Below the pieces are notes generated by a model that saw only the letters and a program-made list of their open reading frames with translations, was not told the DNA's origin and did not search any database. A stretch of DNA of 64,000 nucleotides, taken from contig NZ_JNYV01000006.1 of the NCBI RefSeq assembly GCF_000717275.1, positions 1 to 64,000 on the forward strand. The letters are read 5' to 3'. The stretch's first letter is position 1, and each line of letters begins with the position of its first letter. Below, in pieces: positions 53,231 to 61,020 of this stretch. The DNA comes from Kitasatospora arboriphila. Lineage in GTDB: Bacteria > Actinomycetota > Actinomycetes > Mycobacteriales > Mycobacteriaceae. The translations under genes and the position numbers were made by a program.

Positions 53231-54868
53231 TTAGGCCTTTCGTGAAGAAGTGGAGAGGGTTTCGTCGGCAGGTCGCGACTCGGTGATCTCGGTACCCCAC
53301 CGGTAGTTCGGCTTTCCGGCGGGCGACCGCTTGATCTCGTCGACGAACCACACCGAGCGCGGGCATTTGTACCCGGCGATGTCCTGGCGGGCGATCTTGT
53401 TGATCTCTTCGAGCGACGGGCGGACGCCGTCGCGGGTGGCCACCACCGCGGCGACCCGCTGCCCGTACCGTTCGTCGGGTACACCCACAACAACGGTGTC
53501 GAAGACCTCGGGGTGGGCCTTGAGGGCCGATTCGACCTCTTCTGGATGGATTTTCTCGCCACCGGAGTTGATGCACACAGATCCGCGGCCGAGCATCGTC
53601 ACGGTGCCGTCGTCCTCCACGCGTGCCTGGTCACCCGGAATGGAGTACCGGACACCGTTGTAGACCTTGAACGTCTTGTCCGACTTCACCGGATCGTTGT
53701 AGTACCGCAGCGGGATGTGCCCGGTTCGGGCCAAGATGCCGATCTCGCCACTGCCGGGTTCGATGATCGAACCATCTTCGCGCAGAACAACTGTCGACAG
53801 GTCGGCCTTGACGCGCGGACCACCGCCGCTGTGCGAGGTCTCCTTGGAGATGATCCCCATCCCCGAGAACCCGGTCTCCGACGACCCGATCGCGTCGATG
53901 ATGATCGCATTCGGGAACTTGTCGATGAACTGATCCTTGACCGATGCCGAGAACAACGCCGCCGACGATGCCACCGACACCACCGAGCTGAGGTCGTAGT
54001 CCTTCTCGCCGAGAGCGTCGATCATGGGGCGTCCCATGGCATCTCCGGTGATGAAGATGACGTTGACCTTGTGGCGTTCGACGATCTCCCAGGTCTGGTG
54101 CGCCCCGAACTCCGGGTAGACGATGGCCTTGCCGCCACCGAACAGCGCCTGGAACACGGCCCATTGGGAGCCACCGTGGATGAACGGCGGGATCGGGAAT
54201 CGGACGAGCTGCCCACCTTCGGCACCCGTCTTCGCGAAGTGCCACTCGTCGTTGATGGGTTCACCTGTGTACCAGTCGATCCCACCACCGAGTACCCGGA
54301 ACACATCCTCCTGGCGCCAGACGACGCCTTTGGGGTTGCCGGTGGTTCCGCCGGTGTAGAGCATGTAGATGTCGTCGTCCGACCGCGCCTCGAAGTCCCG
54401 CTCGGTTCCGCCGTCGGCAACCGCCTTCTCGTAGGGCAGCCCATCGACGGCGGAGATGTCGAGATCTGACCCGTCTTCGATGACGATGACGGCACGCAGC
54501 TTCGGCGCCTTCGACAACACGTTCGCCACCTTGTCGACGTACTGGCGCTCGACGATCAGCACCTTGGTGTCGGAGTCGGTGAGGATGTGTTCGAGCTCGC
54601 TCTCGACGTACCGGAAGTTGACGTTGACCATCACGGCCCGCGCCTTGAAGATCGCGACCATCGACTCGACGGCCTCGATACCGTTTCTGCTGTACAGGCC
54701 CACCGACTCGCCGGGCGCCACCCCGAGCGTCCGAAGGGTGTGCGCCAGCCCGTTGGCCCGCTGTTCCAGTTCTGTGTAGGTCTCGCTGCGGCCGTCGGTC
54801 TCGAGAGCCACGCGGTCGCCCATCAGGTCGACGGCATGCTCGATCAGGTCGGCGATGTTGTAAGCCAT
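53231..54868 (-). CDS. fadD19: Steroid-26-oyl-CoA synthetase FadD19
   Basis: A 545-residue AMP-forming ligase, near the 548 of M. tuberculosis FadD19, which activates 3-oxo-4-cholesten-26-oate with CoA at the start of side-chain beta-oxidation. Motifs: [47 protein letters not shown] and the C-terminal Lys in [11 protein letters not shown]. The ATG at 54868 ([11 protein letters not shown]) is the conserved start; 20 upstream codons cover the KstR box and are not coding. Divergent from echA19, as in M. tuberculosis. Confidence 0.93.
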   Translation of the reverse strand: MAYNIADLIEHAVDLMGDRVALETDGRSETYTELEQRANGLAHTLRTLGVAPGESVGLYSRNGIEAVESMVAIFKARAVMVNVNFRYVESELEHILTDSDTKVLIVERQYVDKVANVLSKAPKLRAVIVIEDGSDLDISAVDGLPYEKAVADGGTERDFEARSDDDIYMLYTGGTTGNPKGVVWRQEDVFRVLGGGIDWYTGEPINDEWHFAKTGAEGGQLVRFPIPPFIHGGSQWAVFQALFGGGKAIVYPEFGAHQTWEIVERHKVNVIFITGDAMGRPMIDALGEKDYDLSSVVSVASSAALFSASVKDQFIDKFPNAIIIDAIGSSETGFSGMGIISKETSHSGGGPRVKADLSTVVLREDGSIIEPGSGEIGILARTGHIPLRYYNDPVKSDKTFKVYNGVRYSIPGDQARVEDDGTVTMLGRGSVCINSGGEKIHPEEVESALKAHPEVFDTVVVGVPDERYGQRVAAVVATRDGVRPSLEEINKIARQDIAGYKCPRSVWFVDEIKRSPAGKPNYRWGTEITESRPADETLSTSSRKA

Positions 54869-54879
54869 ACCTCCAAAAC

Positions 54880-54893
54880 TAGAACGTGTTACC
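54880..54893. promoter_or_regulatory. KstR-type operator between fadD19 and echA19
   Basis: TAGAACGTGTTACC matches the core AACnnGTT and the left T; the last base is C instead of A. It lies 12 bp upstream of the fadD19 ATG and 78 bp upstream of echA19. Confidence 0.65.
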
Positions 54894-54970
54894 GTTCGGT
54901 GGCAAGGCCGGGGCGAGATCCGCATCACACGGCCTTCGTCACGTCGTCATGCCATCGTTCAGGAGCCCAG

Positions 54971-55765
54971 ATGTCTGATTCCGCCCCCCACTGTCTCGTC
55001 GAGAAGCGCGATCACACGTTGATCGTCACGATGAACAGGCCCGAAGTCCGCAACGCCCTGTCGGGTGACATGTTGGCCATCATGGGAGAGGCCTGGGACC
55101 AGGCCGATGAGGACAACGAGATCCGCACCGTGATCCTGACCGGCGCGGGTGGCTACTTCTGTGCCGGCGCCGACCTGAAGAACATGAACAAGTCCGCTCC
55201 CGGTGACTCATTCAAGAGCGGCGGCTTCAACCCGAACATGCTCGACTCCCTCCTCAAGGGCCGCAGGGTGACCAAGCCCGTCATCGCGGCCGTCGAGGGC
55301 CCCGCGATCGCCGGCGGCACCGAGATCCTGCAGGGCACCGACATCCGGGTTGCCGGCGAGAGCGCGAAATTCGGTGTGTCCGAGGCCAAATGGGGCCTGT
55401 ACCCACTCGGTGGCAGTGCAGTTCGCCTGGTCCGGCAGATCCCGTACACCGTCGCCGCCGAGATACTGCTCACCGGCCGGCACATCACCGCCCAGGAAGC
55501 GCTGGACTACGGATTGATCGGCCACGTGGTGCCCGATGGCACCGCACTCGACAAAGCCCTCGACATCGCCGCGCAGATCGCCGCGAACGGTCCGCTCGCC
55601 GTGCAGGCGATCCTCAAGGCCATTCGCGACACCGAGGGCATGCACGAGAAGGACGCGTTCAAGATCGACGCCGAACTCGGCGTCAAGGTGTTCATGAGCA
55701 AGGACGCCAAGATCGGACCGAAGGCGTTCGCGGAGAAGCGAACCCCCGAGTTCACCGGCCAGTAG
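54971..55765 (+). CDS. echA19: Steroid enoyl-CoA hydratase EchA19
   Basis: A 264-residue crotonase-fold hydratase (263 in M. tuberculosis) acting on CoA thioesters of sterol side-chain intermediates. Oxyanion segments [13 protein letters not shown] and [19 protein letters not shown]; Glu-containing [20 protein letters not shown]. The ATG at 54971 follows AGGAG and gives [13 protein letters not shown]; upstream frame is non-conserved. Its last 14 bases overlap the convergent TetR gene. Confidence 0.92.
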   Translation: MSDSAPHCLVEKRDHTLIVTMNRPEVRNALSGDMLAIMGEAWDQADEDNEIRTVILTGAGGYFCAGADLKNMNKSAPGDSFKSGGFNPNMLDSLLKGRRVTKPVIAAVEGPAIAGGTEILQGTDIRVAGESAKFGVSEAKWGLYPLGGSAVRLVRQIPYTVAAEILLTGRHITAQEALDYGLIGHVVPDGTALDKALDIAAQIAANGPLAVQAILKAIRDTEGMHEKDAFKIDAELGVKVFMSKDAKIGPKAFAEKRTPEFTGQ

Positions 55766-56411
55766 CGATACCTGCCGGGGTGGTCGAGTCCAGTCCGTTC
55801 ACGCCGTGACAGACGAACTCGACAACTGTCTCGGCGGTGGCCTCGATGTCGACCACCGCACTGTTGTCCAAGATGATCGGCAGGACAGCACCCATCAGGC
55901 ACGACAGCACCGCTTCGCCTGCGATGTCGATGTCCAGACCGTCCCGTAGATAACCGTCCTCGATGCCGTGACGGATGTACTGTCCACACAGATGCCCCAG
56001 TTGGGCGTAGCTGCCTGCCAAGGTATCCATCGCCGCAGCATCGATCCCCGGGGCCTCCATGGCGAGGAACGTCAAGACGTGCGGGCGTTCGAGCGCATAT
56101 TCGAGCAGACGTCCGACCAACCCCCCGAGCCCGGTGATGAACTCGTCGCGCGTGCGCGGACGCGGACGGTGCAACTCGGCCACGGCGACCATCTCGGCGA
56201 GTTCGCGTGACAGCAACGCGTCGAGGGCGTCGCGCTTGTTGTCGAAGTAGTTGTAGAAAGTGCCGTGGCTGCAGCCGATCCGGGCAACGATCTCGGCGAC
56301 CCCGACATCGCTGTATCCCCGCTCGACGAACGTCTCCAGTGCCGCGTCCAGCAGTTGGATCCGACGCTTCCGGGTGCGTCGGGTATCCGACCGCACCGTA
56401 GGCTGCACCAC
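55752..56411 (-). CDS. TetR family regulator
   Basis: About 219 residues. The HTH region is [40 protein letters not shown]; the C-terminal domain is helical ([19 protein letters not shown]). GTG at 56411 is the best guess: a longer frame runs into the preceding regulator gene. It lies 17 bases after that gene's stop on the same strand, so the two TetR genes form an operon. It does not resemble KstR. It overlaps echA19 tail to tail by 14 bases, marking the left edge of the inserted block. Confidence 0.82.
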   Translation of the reverse strand: MVQPTVRSDTRRTRKRRIQLLDAALETFVERGYSDVGVAEIVARIGCSHGTFYNYFDNKRDALDALLSRELAEMVAVAELHRPRPRTRDEFITGLGGLVGRLLEYALERPHVLTFLAMEAPGIDAAAMDTLAGSYAQLGHLCGQYIRHGIEDGYLRDGLDIDIAGEAVLSCLMGAVLPIILDNSAVVDIEATAETVVEFVCHGVNGLDSTTPAGIATGR

Positions 56412-56428
56412 TGTTCCATCCAGCCTTT

Positions 56429-57085
56429 CTATCGTTTCAGTATTCCGTGCAGAGCGATCTCGGCTGCGCCGTCGACGTACCGGGTGCGTTTTGCCACGTC
56501 GATGCCCCGCCGCAGCGACATCACGACGCCGGGCAGAGACATCATCATCAACATCCGGGCGACCACGGGCTTCTGAGCGCTGGACAACACCAGCCATCCG
56601 CGCTCGATCGCCTGTGTGAGCGATTGCAGCACAACGGCATTCATCATTCCCTCGAGGCCGACGACCCTGGCCTTGAGTTCCTTGTCGATGGCGCTGGCCT
56701 GCACCCCGATCAATCTCAGCATCGCGGGATCTTCGTCGATGACGTCGTACAGACGGTCAGCGATGATCTGGAACCGTCGGAGCAGCTCGGTCGGCGAGGT
56801 CGGCTCGTCCTCGAGCATCGAGTACGGATCCACCGAATGGAACAACCGCTCGACCGCCCAATCGAACACGTGGTCCAGCAGTTCACGTTTGCTGCTCACG
56901 TACCGATAGACGGTGCCCTGACCGATACCCGCCTCCTGCGCGATCTCGGCGATACTCGTGCCCTCGTAGCCGCGTTCGGTCAGCACCCGAAAAGCAGCCT
57001 CGATGATCTGGGTACGCCGCTGATCTGCCAGGCCTGCAACCTTGGGGCGCCCTCTGGATCTACGTACTGGAGCGTCAGCGTTCAT
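56429..57085 (-). CDS. TetR family regulator
   Basis: A 218-residue TetR protein beginning MNADAPVRRSRGRPK, a basic arm that often contacts DNA. HTH: TQIIEAAFRVLTERGYEGTS, IAQEAGIGQGTVYRYVSSKR. The C-terminal domain is of unknown specificity. It is followed by the second TetR gene after 17 bases. A small membrane-protein gene ends 10 bases upstream on the same strand, so all three leftward genes may be one transcript. Confidence 0.84.
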   Translation of the reverse strand: MNADAPVRRSRGRPKVAGLADQRRTQIIEAAFRVLTERGYEGTSIAEIAQEAGIGQGTVYRYVSSKRELLDHVFDWAVERLFHSVDPYSMLEDEPTSPTELLRRFQIIADRLYDVIDEDPAMLRLIGVQASAIDKELKARVVGLEGMMNAVVLQSLTQAIERGWLVLSSAQKPVVARMLMMMSLPGVVMSLRRGIDVAKRTRYVDGAAEIALHGILKR

Positions 57086-57095
57086 GGACGTGGGT

Positions 57096-57479
57096 TCAGG
57101 CCCGCACGACTCGACTGCCGAGGAATCCCACATATGCGGCCAACCCGGCCAAACCGTAAACGCGGGTCCGGCTGTCGGAGATGGCCAGGCCGATCAGCGT
57201 CTCACTTGCACCATTCGCGTAAATCCATTCACGCGTGTTCTCGGGGAATGCAGGTTTGGTGATCGATTCGAAAGCCTGCGGAACAACAAAGTGCGCCAGT
57301 CCGGTACCGGCGATTCCCCAACCGATCAACTTCGGCAACACAGACGTCGTCGTCTTTCCGGTTTTGTAGGCGGTTTTCGCCGTCACCACCGCCGGGCTCT
57401 TAGAAGCAACGGCCGCAACCACATGCGCCGCCTTCGACTTCTTGCTCCGCTGCTTTTCAACAATTTTCAATTGCCGCAC
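57096..57479 (-). CDS. Small membrane protein, DoxX-like
   Basis: Up to 127 residues. A Lys-rich start (KQRSKKSKAAHV) precedes hydrophobic segments LPKLIGWGIAGTGLAHFVVP and YGLAGLAAYVGFLGSRVV. The pattern HFVVPQAFESITKPAFPENT ... NGASETLIGLAI resembles DoxX-like membrane proteins; function unknown. The GTG at 57479 directly abuts AAAGG, so the TTG three codons later (57470, eight bases from AAAGG) may be the true start. It leads the leftward run with the two TetR genes. Confidence 0.68.
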   Translation of the reverse strand: MRQLKIVEKQRSKKSKAAHVVAAVASKSPAVVTAKTAYKTGKTTTSVLPKLIGWGIAGTGLAHFVVPQAFESITKPAFPENTREWIYANGASETLIGLAISDSRTRVYGLAGLAAYVGFLGSRVVRA

Positions 57480-57695
57480 CTTTCGTCGCGATCACACTAT
57501 CTAAGCCTCTCTATCGCTCGCCGGAGACGTGGCGCTACACACATGTACTTTTGTCTCTCAAATATTCCGCCGTCGATCGGCAACCTGGCATCGGGCGCAA
57601 AATGCCCGGTCAGAAAAATACGCGATGTCGCAGTGTCACTTCGATTTCGGTGGGCCGGCATTCTGCTCGGAAAAATCGGCGCCGGACCGCCTGGC

Positions 57696-58325
57696 TCACG
57701 CCCTGTCGATGTCGAGCAACTGCGCCATCGCGCCGGCCCGAGCATGGTCGGGAAGGCCGGCCAGAGCACCGAGGAGGGCATGCTCGGCCATCTGCCGGAC
57801 ATCGCTTGCGGAGATGTCCTCACTCGCCAGCCATGCGTGACACGCGGTCCTCAGCATCACCAGCCAGCTGTGCACGGCGATGCGCAGGAGCTCCGGGTGG
57901 TCGCGGCCGGGATCGATCACGGCCAGTATTCGGTCCTCCTGTGCCCTGGTCGCTTTCTCGATCAGGGCGATCACCGCGGGATCCGAACTCGCTGCCCCCG
58001 AATAGATGGCCTGGGAGCCATGCCGATTGGCTCGGCAACTCGCCAGATAGGCGTCGATCCCGTGGCGGAGTTGCTCCAGGAGTGGCAGCTGCGGATCGGG
58101 TGCCGTGTCGGCAAGCATGCGCTCGGTGGCACGTCGGACCAGCTCGGCGAAGAAGGCCCGCTTGGTCGGGAAGTAGTGGTAGAGCAGCCCGCGGGAGACA
58201 CCCGCCAGCTCCGCGACCCGTTCGATGTGGACGTCGTCGTAGTGCTGCTCGGCAAACAACTCGGCACCGAGGTCGAGTAGTTGGGCACGCCGCTGCTGCG
58301 GCGTCATCCGCGTTCTCACACCCAT
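57696..58325 (-). CDS. TetR family regulator, divergent from the CYP102-like P450
   Basis: A 209-residue TetR protein. HTH: RRAQLLDLGAELFAEQHYDD, VAELAGVSRGLLYHYFPTKR; helical ligand domain with Cys-containing WLVMLRTACHAW. ATG 58325 (MGVRTRMTPQQ) is preferred; Met at 58307 is an alternative. It faces the P450 gene across 77 bp holding an inverted repeat and a third half-site, so it probably represses both genes. The arrangement recalls Bm3R1, the TetR repressor beside CYP102A1 in Bacillus megaterium (established there, inferred here). Confidence 0.85.
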   Translation of the reverse strand: MGVRTRMTPQQRRAQLLDLGAELFAEQHYDDVHIERVAELAGVSRGLLYHYFPTKRAFFAELVRRATERMLADTAPDPQLPLLEQLRHGIDAYLASCRANRHGSQAIYSGAASSDPAVIALIEKATRAQEDRILAVIDPGRDHPELLRIAVHSWLVMLRTACHAWLASEDISASDVRQMAEHALLGALAGLPDHARAGAMAQLLDIDRA

Positions 58326-58350
58326 GCAGCCGAATACTACTTGACACGGG

Positions 58351-58393
58351 TTCAATAGCGGACCACCATGGCTATTGGATTTCGATTCAATAG
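58351..58393. promoter_or_regulatory. Candidate TetR operator upstream of the CYP102-like gene
   Basis: CAATAGC at 58353-58359 and GCTATTG at 58371-58377 form an inverted repeat. TTCAATAG occurs at 58351-58358 and again at 58386-58393 as a direct repeat. TTGACA at 58341-58346 could be a -35. The whole set lies between the divergent TetR (58325) and P450 (58403) starts. Confidence 0.55.
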
Positions 58394-58402
58394 GGGGCGG
58401 AC

Positions 58403-59830
58403 ATGGTGACCAGCACCGATCTCGGCACGCTGAACGATTTGGTGGGGCCCAACACGTGGGCAGATCAATTCCCGCATCCCCCGGGCCGGCTGCCCGTGGT
58501 CGGCGATCTTCGTTCGGTCGACCCCGAGGGTCCCGTCGTCAGCATGCTGGACTGGCCCGCCGATGTGTGGCCGATCGCGCAGTTCCGGGTGTTCCGACAC
58601 CGCTTCGTCATGATCGGGTCCGCCGAACTCACCAGGGAACTGTGCGACGAATCCCGGTTCGAGAAGGTACTCACGCCGGCAATCGCAGCGCTTCGAGATT
58701 TCGCCGGCGACGGATTGTTTACGGCGGCAACCGATGAGCCCAGCTGGCGTCTGGCACACGACCTCCTGATGCCCGCATTCAGCAAGACCGCCATGCAGAA
58801 TTACCACCCGCTGATGGTGTCGGCCATCGACGAACTCTTCGACTTCTGGGAAGGTCGGGGCGACATCATCGACGTCGCCCCGGACATGACCCGCCTGACG
58901 CTCGAAACGATCAGCCGCGCCGCATTCGGCAAAGACCTCGGCTCATTCGAACGCGAAACCCCTCACGACTTCGTCTTGGCGATGGTCGCCGGCCTCAAGA
59001 CCGGCAGGCGCACGGGCGGGTTGTCGGGACTACCGGGATCCAAACCGATCGTCTCGCTGCTCCATCGGGCGAACGCACGGCACAAACGTTATGTCGACTC
59101 CATGCTCGACGACCTGATCGCCGAACGCCGCAGCCGTGCCGACGAGGGCGAGGTAGATCTGCTGGCGATCATGTTGCGTGCCAACCGCGATCGAGGAGAG
59201 ACCACACTCGACGACGAGAACATCCGCCACCAGATCGTCACATTCTTGGTGGCGGGCCACGAAACCACCTCAGGAACACTGTCTTTCGCGTTGCACTATC
59301 TGTCCCGAAATCGCGAGCTCCTCGAGCGCGCACAGGCCGAGGTCGACGAGATCCTCGGCGACAATGAAGCCGTGCCCCAGTTCCAGCAGGTCGCCAAGTT
59401 CCGTTTCGTCCGGAGGGTGGTCGACGAAGCCCTGCGATTGTGGCCGACGGCACCGGGGTTCACCCGCGGGCCGATCGAGCCAACGGTTGTCGGCGGCCGG
59501 TACGAGATGTCGCCCGGGGACTGGGCCGTGGTCCACCTGCCCAAGGTGCATCGCGACCCCGAGGTCTGGACCGACCCGCTAGGTTTCGACCCCGACAGGT
59601 TCGCGGCCTCTGAGGTCAAGAAGCGTCCCGCCCACTCCTACAAGCCGTTCGGTACCGGCGAACGCGCCTGCATCGGAAGGCAATTCGCCCTCCACGAGTC
59701 GGTTCTGATGCTCGCGCGATTCATCGCACGATACGACTTCGAACCCGCCGACCCCGACTACGAGTTGTCGATCACCGAACGCCTCACCCTCATGCCCGAC
59801 GGTCTGCGCCTGCGTATCCGTCGTCGCTGA
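58403..59830 (+). CDS. CYP102 (BM3)-like P450 haem domain without fused reductase
   Basis: A 475-residue P450 close in sequence to the haem domain of P450 BM3. Shared segments include CDESRFEKVL, DFAGDGLFT (containing the position of BM3 Phe87), PDMTRLTLETI, FLVAGHETTSGTLSFAL (Thr of the I-helix), EALRLWPTAPGF and KPFGTGERACIGRQFALHE with thiolate Cys423. The fatty-acid anchoring Arg47/Tyr51 region is not clearly conserved, so the substrate may differ. The gene stops after the haem domain (TLMPDGLRLRIRRR), so an external reductase or ferredoxin is needed. ATG at 58403; divergent TetR upstream. Confidence 0.9.
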   Translation: MVTSTDLGTLNDLVGPNTWADQFPHPPGRLPVVGDLRSVDPEGPVVSMLDWPADVWPIAQFRVFRHRFVMIGSAELTRELCDESRFEKVLTPAIAALRDFAGDGLFTAATDEPSWRLAHDLLMPAFSKTAMQNYHPLMVSAIDELFDFWEGRGDIIDVAPDMTRLTLETISRAAFGKDLGSFERETPHDFVLAMVAGLKTGRRTGGLSGLPGSKPIVSLLHRANARHKRYVDSMLDDLIAERRSRADEGEVDLLAIMLRANRDRGETTLDDENIRHQIVTFLVAGHETTSGTLSFALHYLSRNRELLERAQAEVDEILGDNEAVPQFQQVAKFRFVRRVVDEALRLWPTAPGFTRGPIEPTVVGGRYEMSPGDWAVVHLPKVHRDPEVWTDPLGFDPDRFAASEVKKRPAHSYKPFGTGERACIGRQFALHESVLMLARFIARYDFEPADPDYELSITERLTLMPDGLRLRIRRR

Positions 59831-59865
59831 CGCCCCATTTCAACCTCGCGCACCGTTTCAATCCT

Positions 59866-59908
59866 CGCGCACCGGTTCATACCAGCGCGCGATACACGAG
59901 ACCGTGCG
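59866..59908. repeat. Left copy of an imperfect repeat flanking the AbiEi-like gene
   Basis: CGCGCACCGGTTCATACCAG followed by CGCGCGATACACGAGACC and GTGCG. About 33 of 43 positions match the right copy at 60943-60985 in the same orientation. A partial third copy (CTCGCGCACCGTTTCA) lies just left, near 59846-59861. Confidence 0.6.
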
Positions 59909-59932
59909 AGAGGAATCTCCACAGCCACCGGG

Positions 59933-59941
59933 TTATCCACA
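59933..59941 (+). other. DnaA-box-like motif TTATCCACA
   Basis: An exact match to the DnaA consensus, 53 bp upstream of the AbiEi-like gene. It is single, so not an origin; it may be part of that gene's upstream region. Confidence 0.3.
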
Positions 59942-59994
59942 GAAGGTGGCATCGAGGAGCACCCCGGTCCACCGCGGCACGTCACGCTGGTGTC

Positions 59995-60915
59995 ATGGAC
60001 ACAACTCGATGGCATGGCGCGGTCACCCGCGGTGAGCTGATGGGGCTCGGGTACACGCCGAGCGAGATACGAAGCGCATTACGGGCCGGCATCGTCTATG
60101 CGCTCGCGCCTGGGATCTTCGCGCTTCCGACGCTGCGGGCACTGCCGCGCGAAGAACAACACCGGGAATTCTCGTGCGCGGTGGCCCGCCGGCTCGATCA
60201 CCGGTATGTCCTCGGTGGACACTCGGCCGCTGTGCTGCACGGGCTGCCGCTGTGGGAGGTGGACACGAGTATTGTCCATCTATCCTTGCCGACGGGTAAT
60301 TCGCATTCGGGCTCACGCACGTCCAAACACGTTCGTGTGCAACGGGATGCGCGCCCATCCGCGGTGATGCATGTGAACGGAATACCGGTGGCGACGCCCG
60401 CACGCGCTGTTGTCGATCTCGCCCGGCGGGCGTCGTTTGCCTCTGCTGTCGTCACCGGGGACGCGGCGCTGCATCGTGGCTTGTGCACGAAGGCTGATCT
60501 GGAGGCCGAGCTCGATCTCATCGTCGGATCTCCTGGGTACCCGCAAGCCTGCCGAGCGGTGGCGATGATGGACGGCCTCGCCGAATCCCCACTGGAGAGT
60601 CGTAGCCGGGTCGACATCTTCGACGGCGGACTGCCGAAGCCGACACTGCAGCTGGAGATGGTCGACGCCAGGGGCGGCTTTGTCGCACGGGTCGACTTCG
60701 CATGGCCCGAGCAGCGAGTTGTCGGCGAGGCCGACGGGCTGGTCAAGTACAACCACGACGACCTCAAGGCGGTACTTCGGCGCGAGAAGTACCGAACCGA
60801 CAGGATCATCGAGCAAGGCTGGCGCGTGGTCCGGTGGTCGTCTGCCGATCTGGCAACGCCCGGTCTTGTCGTGGGACGGCTTCGAGCAGCTCTCAGCAGA
60901 CCGCGCGCAGCGTAG
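59995..60915 (+). CDS. AbiEi-type winged-helix plus DUF559-like nuclease-fold protein
   Basis: A 306-residue protein. The N-terminal ~60 residues (AVTRGELMGLGYTPSEIRSALRAG) resemble the AbiEi antitoxin-type winged helix; the middle (LGGHSAAVLHGLPL, GIPVATPARAVVDLAR) matches the family's AbiEi region. The C-terminal ~100 residues resemble a DUF559/Vsr-like PD-(D/E)XK fold, with possible catalytic residues in PLESRSR, RVDFAW and VGEADG and a Lys in VKYN. Such proteins are common in actinobacteria, often without a partner toxin; none is present here. Role unknown; defence or DNA metabolism is a guess. ATG 59995. Confidence 0.72.
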   Translation: MDTTRWHGAVTRGELMGLGYTPSEIRSALRAGIVYALAPGIFALPTLRALPREEQHREFSCAVARRLDHRYVLGGHSAAVLHGLPLWEVDTSIVHLSLPTGNSHSGSRTSKHVRVQRDARPSAVMHVNGIPVATPARAVVDLARRASFASAVVTGDAALHRGLCTKADLEAELDLIVGSPGYPQACRAVAMMDGLAESPLESRSRVDIFDGGLPKPTLQLEMVDARGGFVARVDFAWPEQRVVGEADGLVKYNHDDLKAVLRREKYRTDRIIEQGWRVVRWSSADLATPGLVVGRLRAALSRPRAA

Positions 60916-60942
60916 TCACGACTGGCGCACCGGCGTGAGCCC

Positions 60943-60985
60943 CGCGCACCGGATTGAACCAGTGCGCGAGACTCGTACCCGTGCG
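60943..60985. repeat. Right copy of an imperfect repeat flanking the AbiEi-like gene
   Basis: CGCGCACCGGATTGAACCAG followed by TGCGCGAGACTCGTACCC and GTGCG. Inside it CGCGCAC and GTGCGCG form a perfect inverted repeat that can fold as a hairpin, possibly also terminating transcription. Matches the left copy at 59866-59908. Confidence 0.6.
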
Positions 60986-61006
60986 TCACCCAGACGCGGC
61001 GAAACT

Positions 61007-61020
61007 TAGAACATGTTCAC
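61007..61020. promoter_or_regulatory. Orphan KstR-type operator
   Basis: TAGAACATGTTCAC matches TnnAACnnGTTnnA except for the last base. It directly abuts the 3' end of the LLM gene (stop at 61021) and is not in front of any gene start in either direction. Confidence 0.55.

Noticed and set aside
55752..57085. One of the TetR genes as KstR itself
   Set aside because: Neither HTH nor ligand domain resembles the KstR sequence I recall, and kstR lies elsewhere in the M. tuberculosis cluster.
59933..59941. DnaA box as sign of a replication origin
   Set aside because: It is a single box with no AT-rich region, no further boxes and no dnaA/dnaN/parAB nearby.
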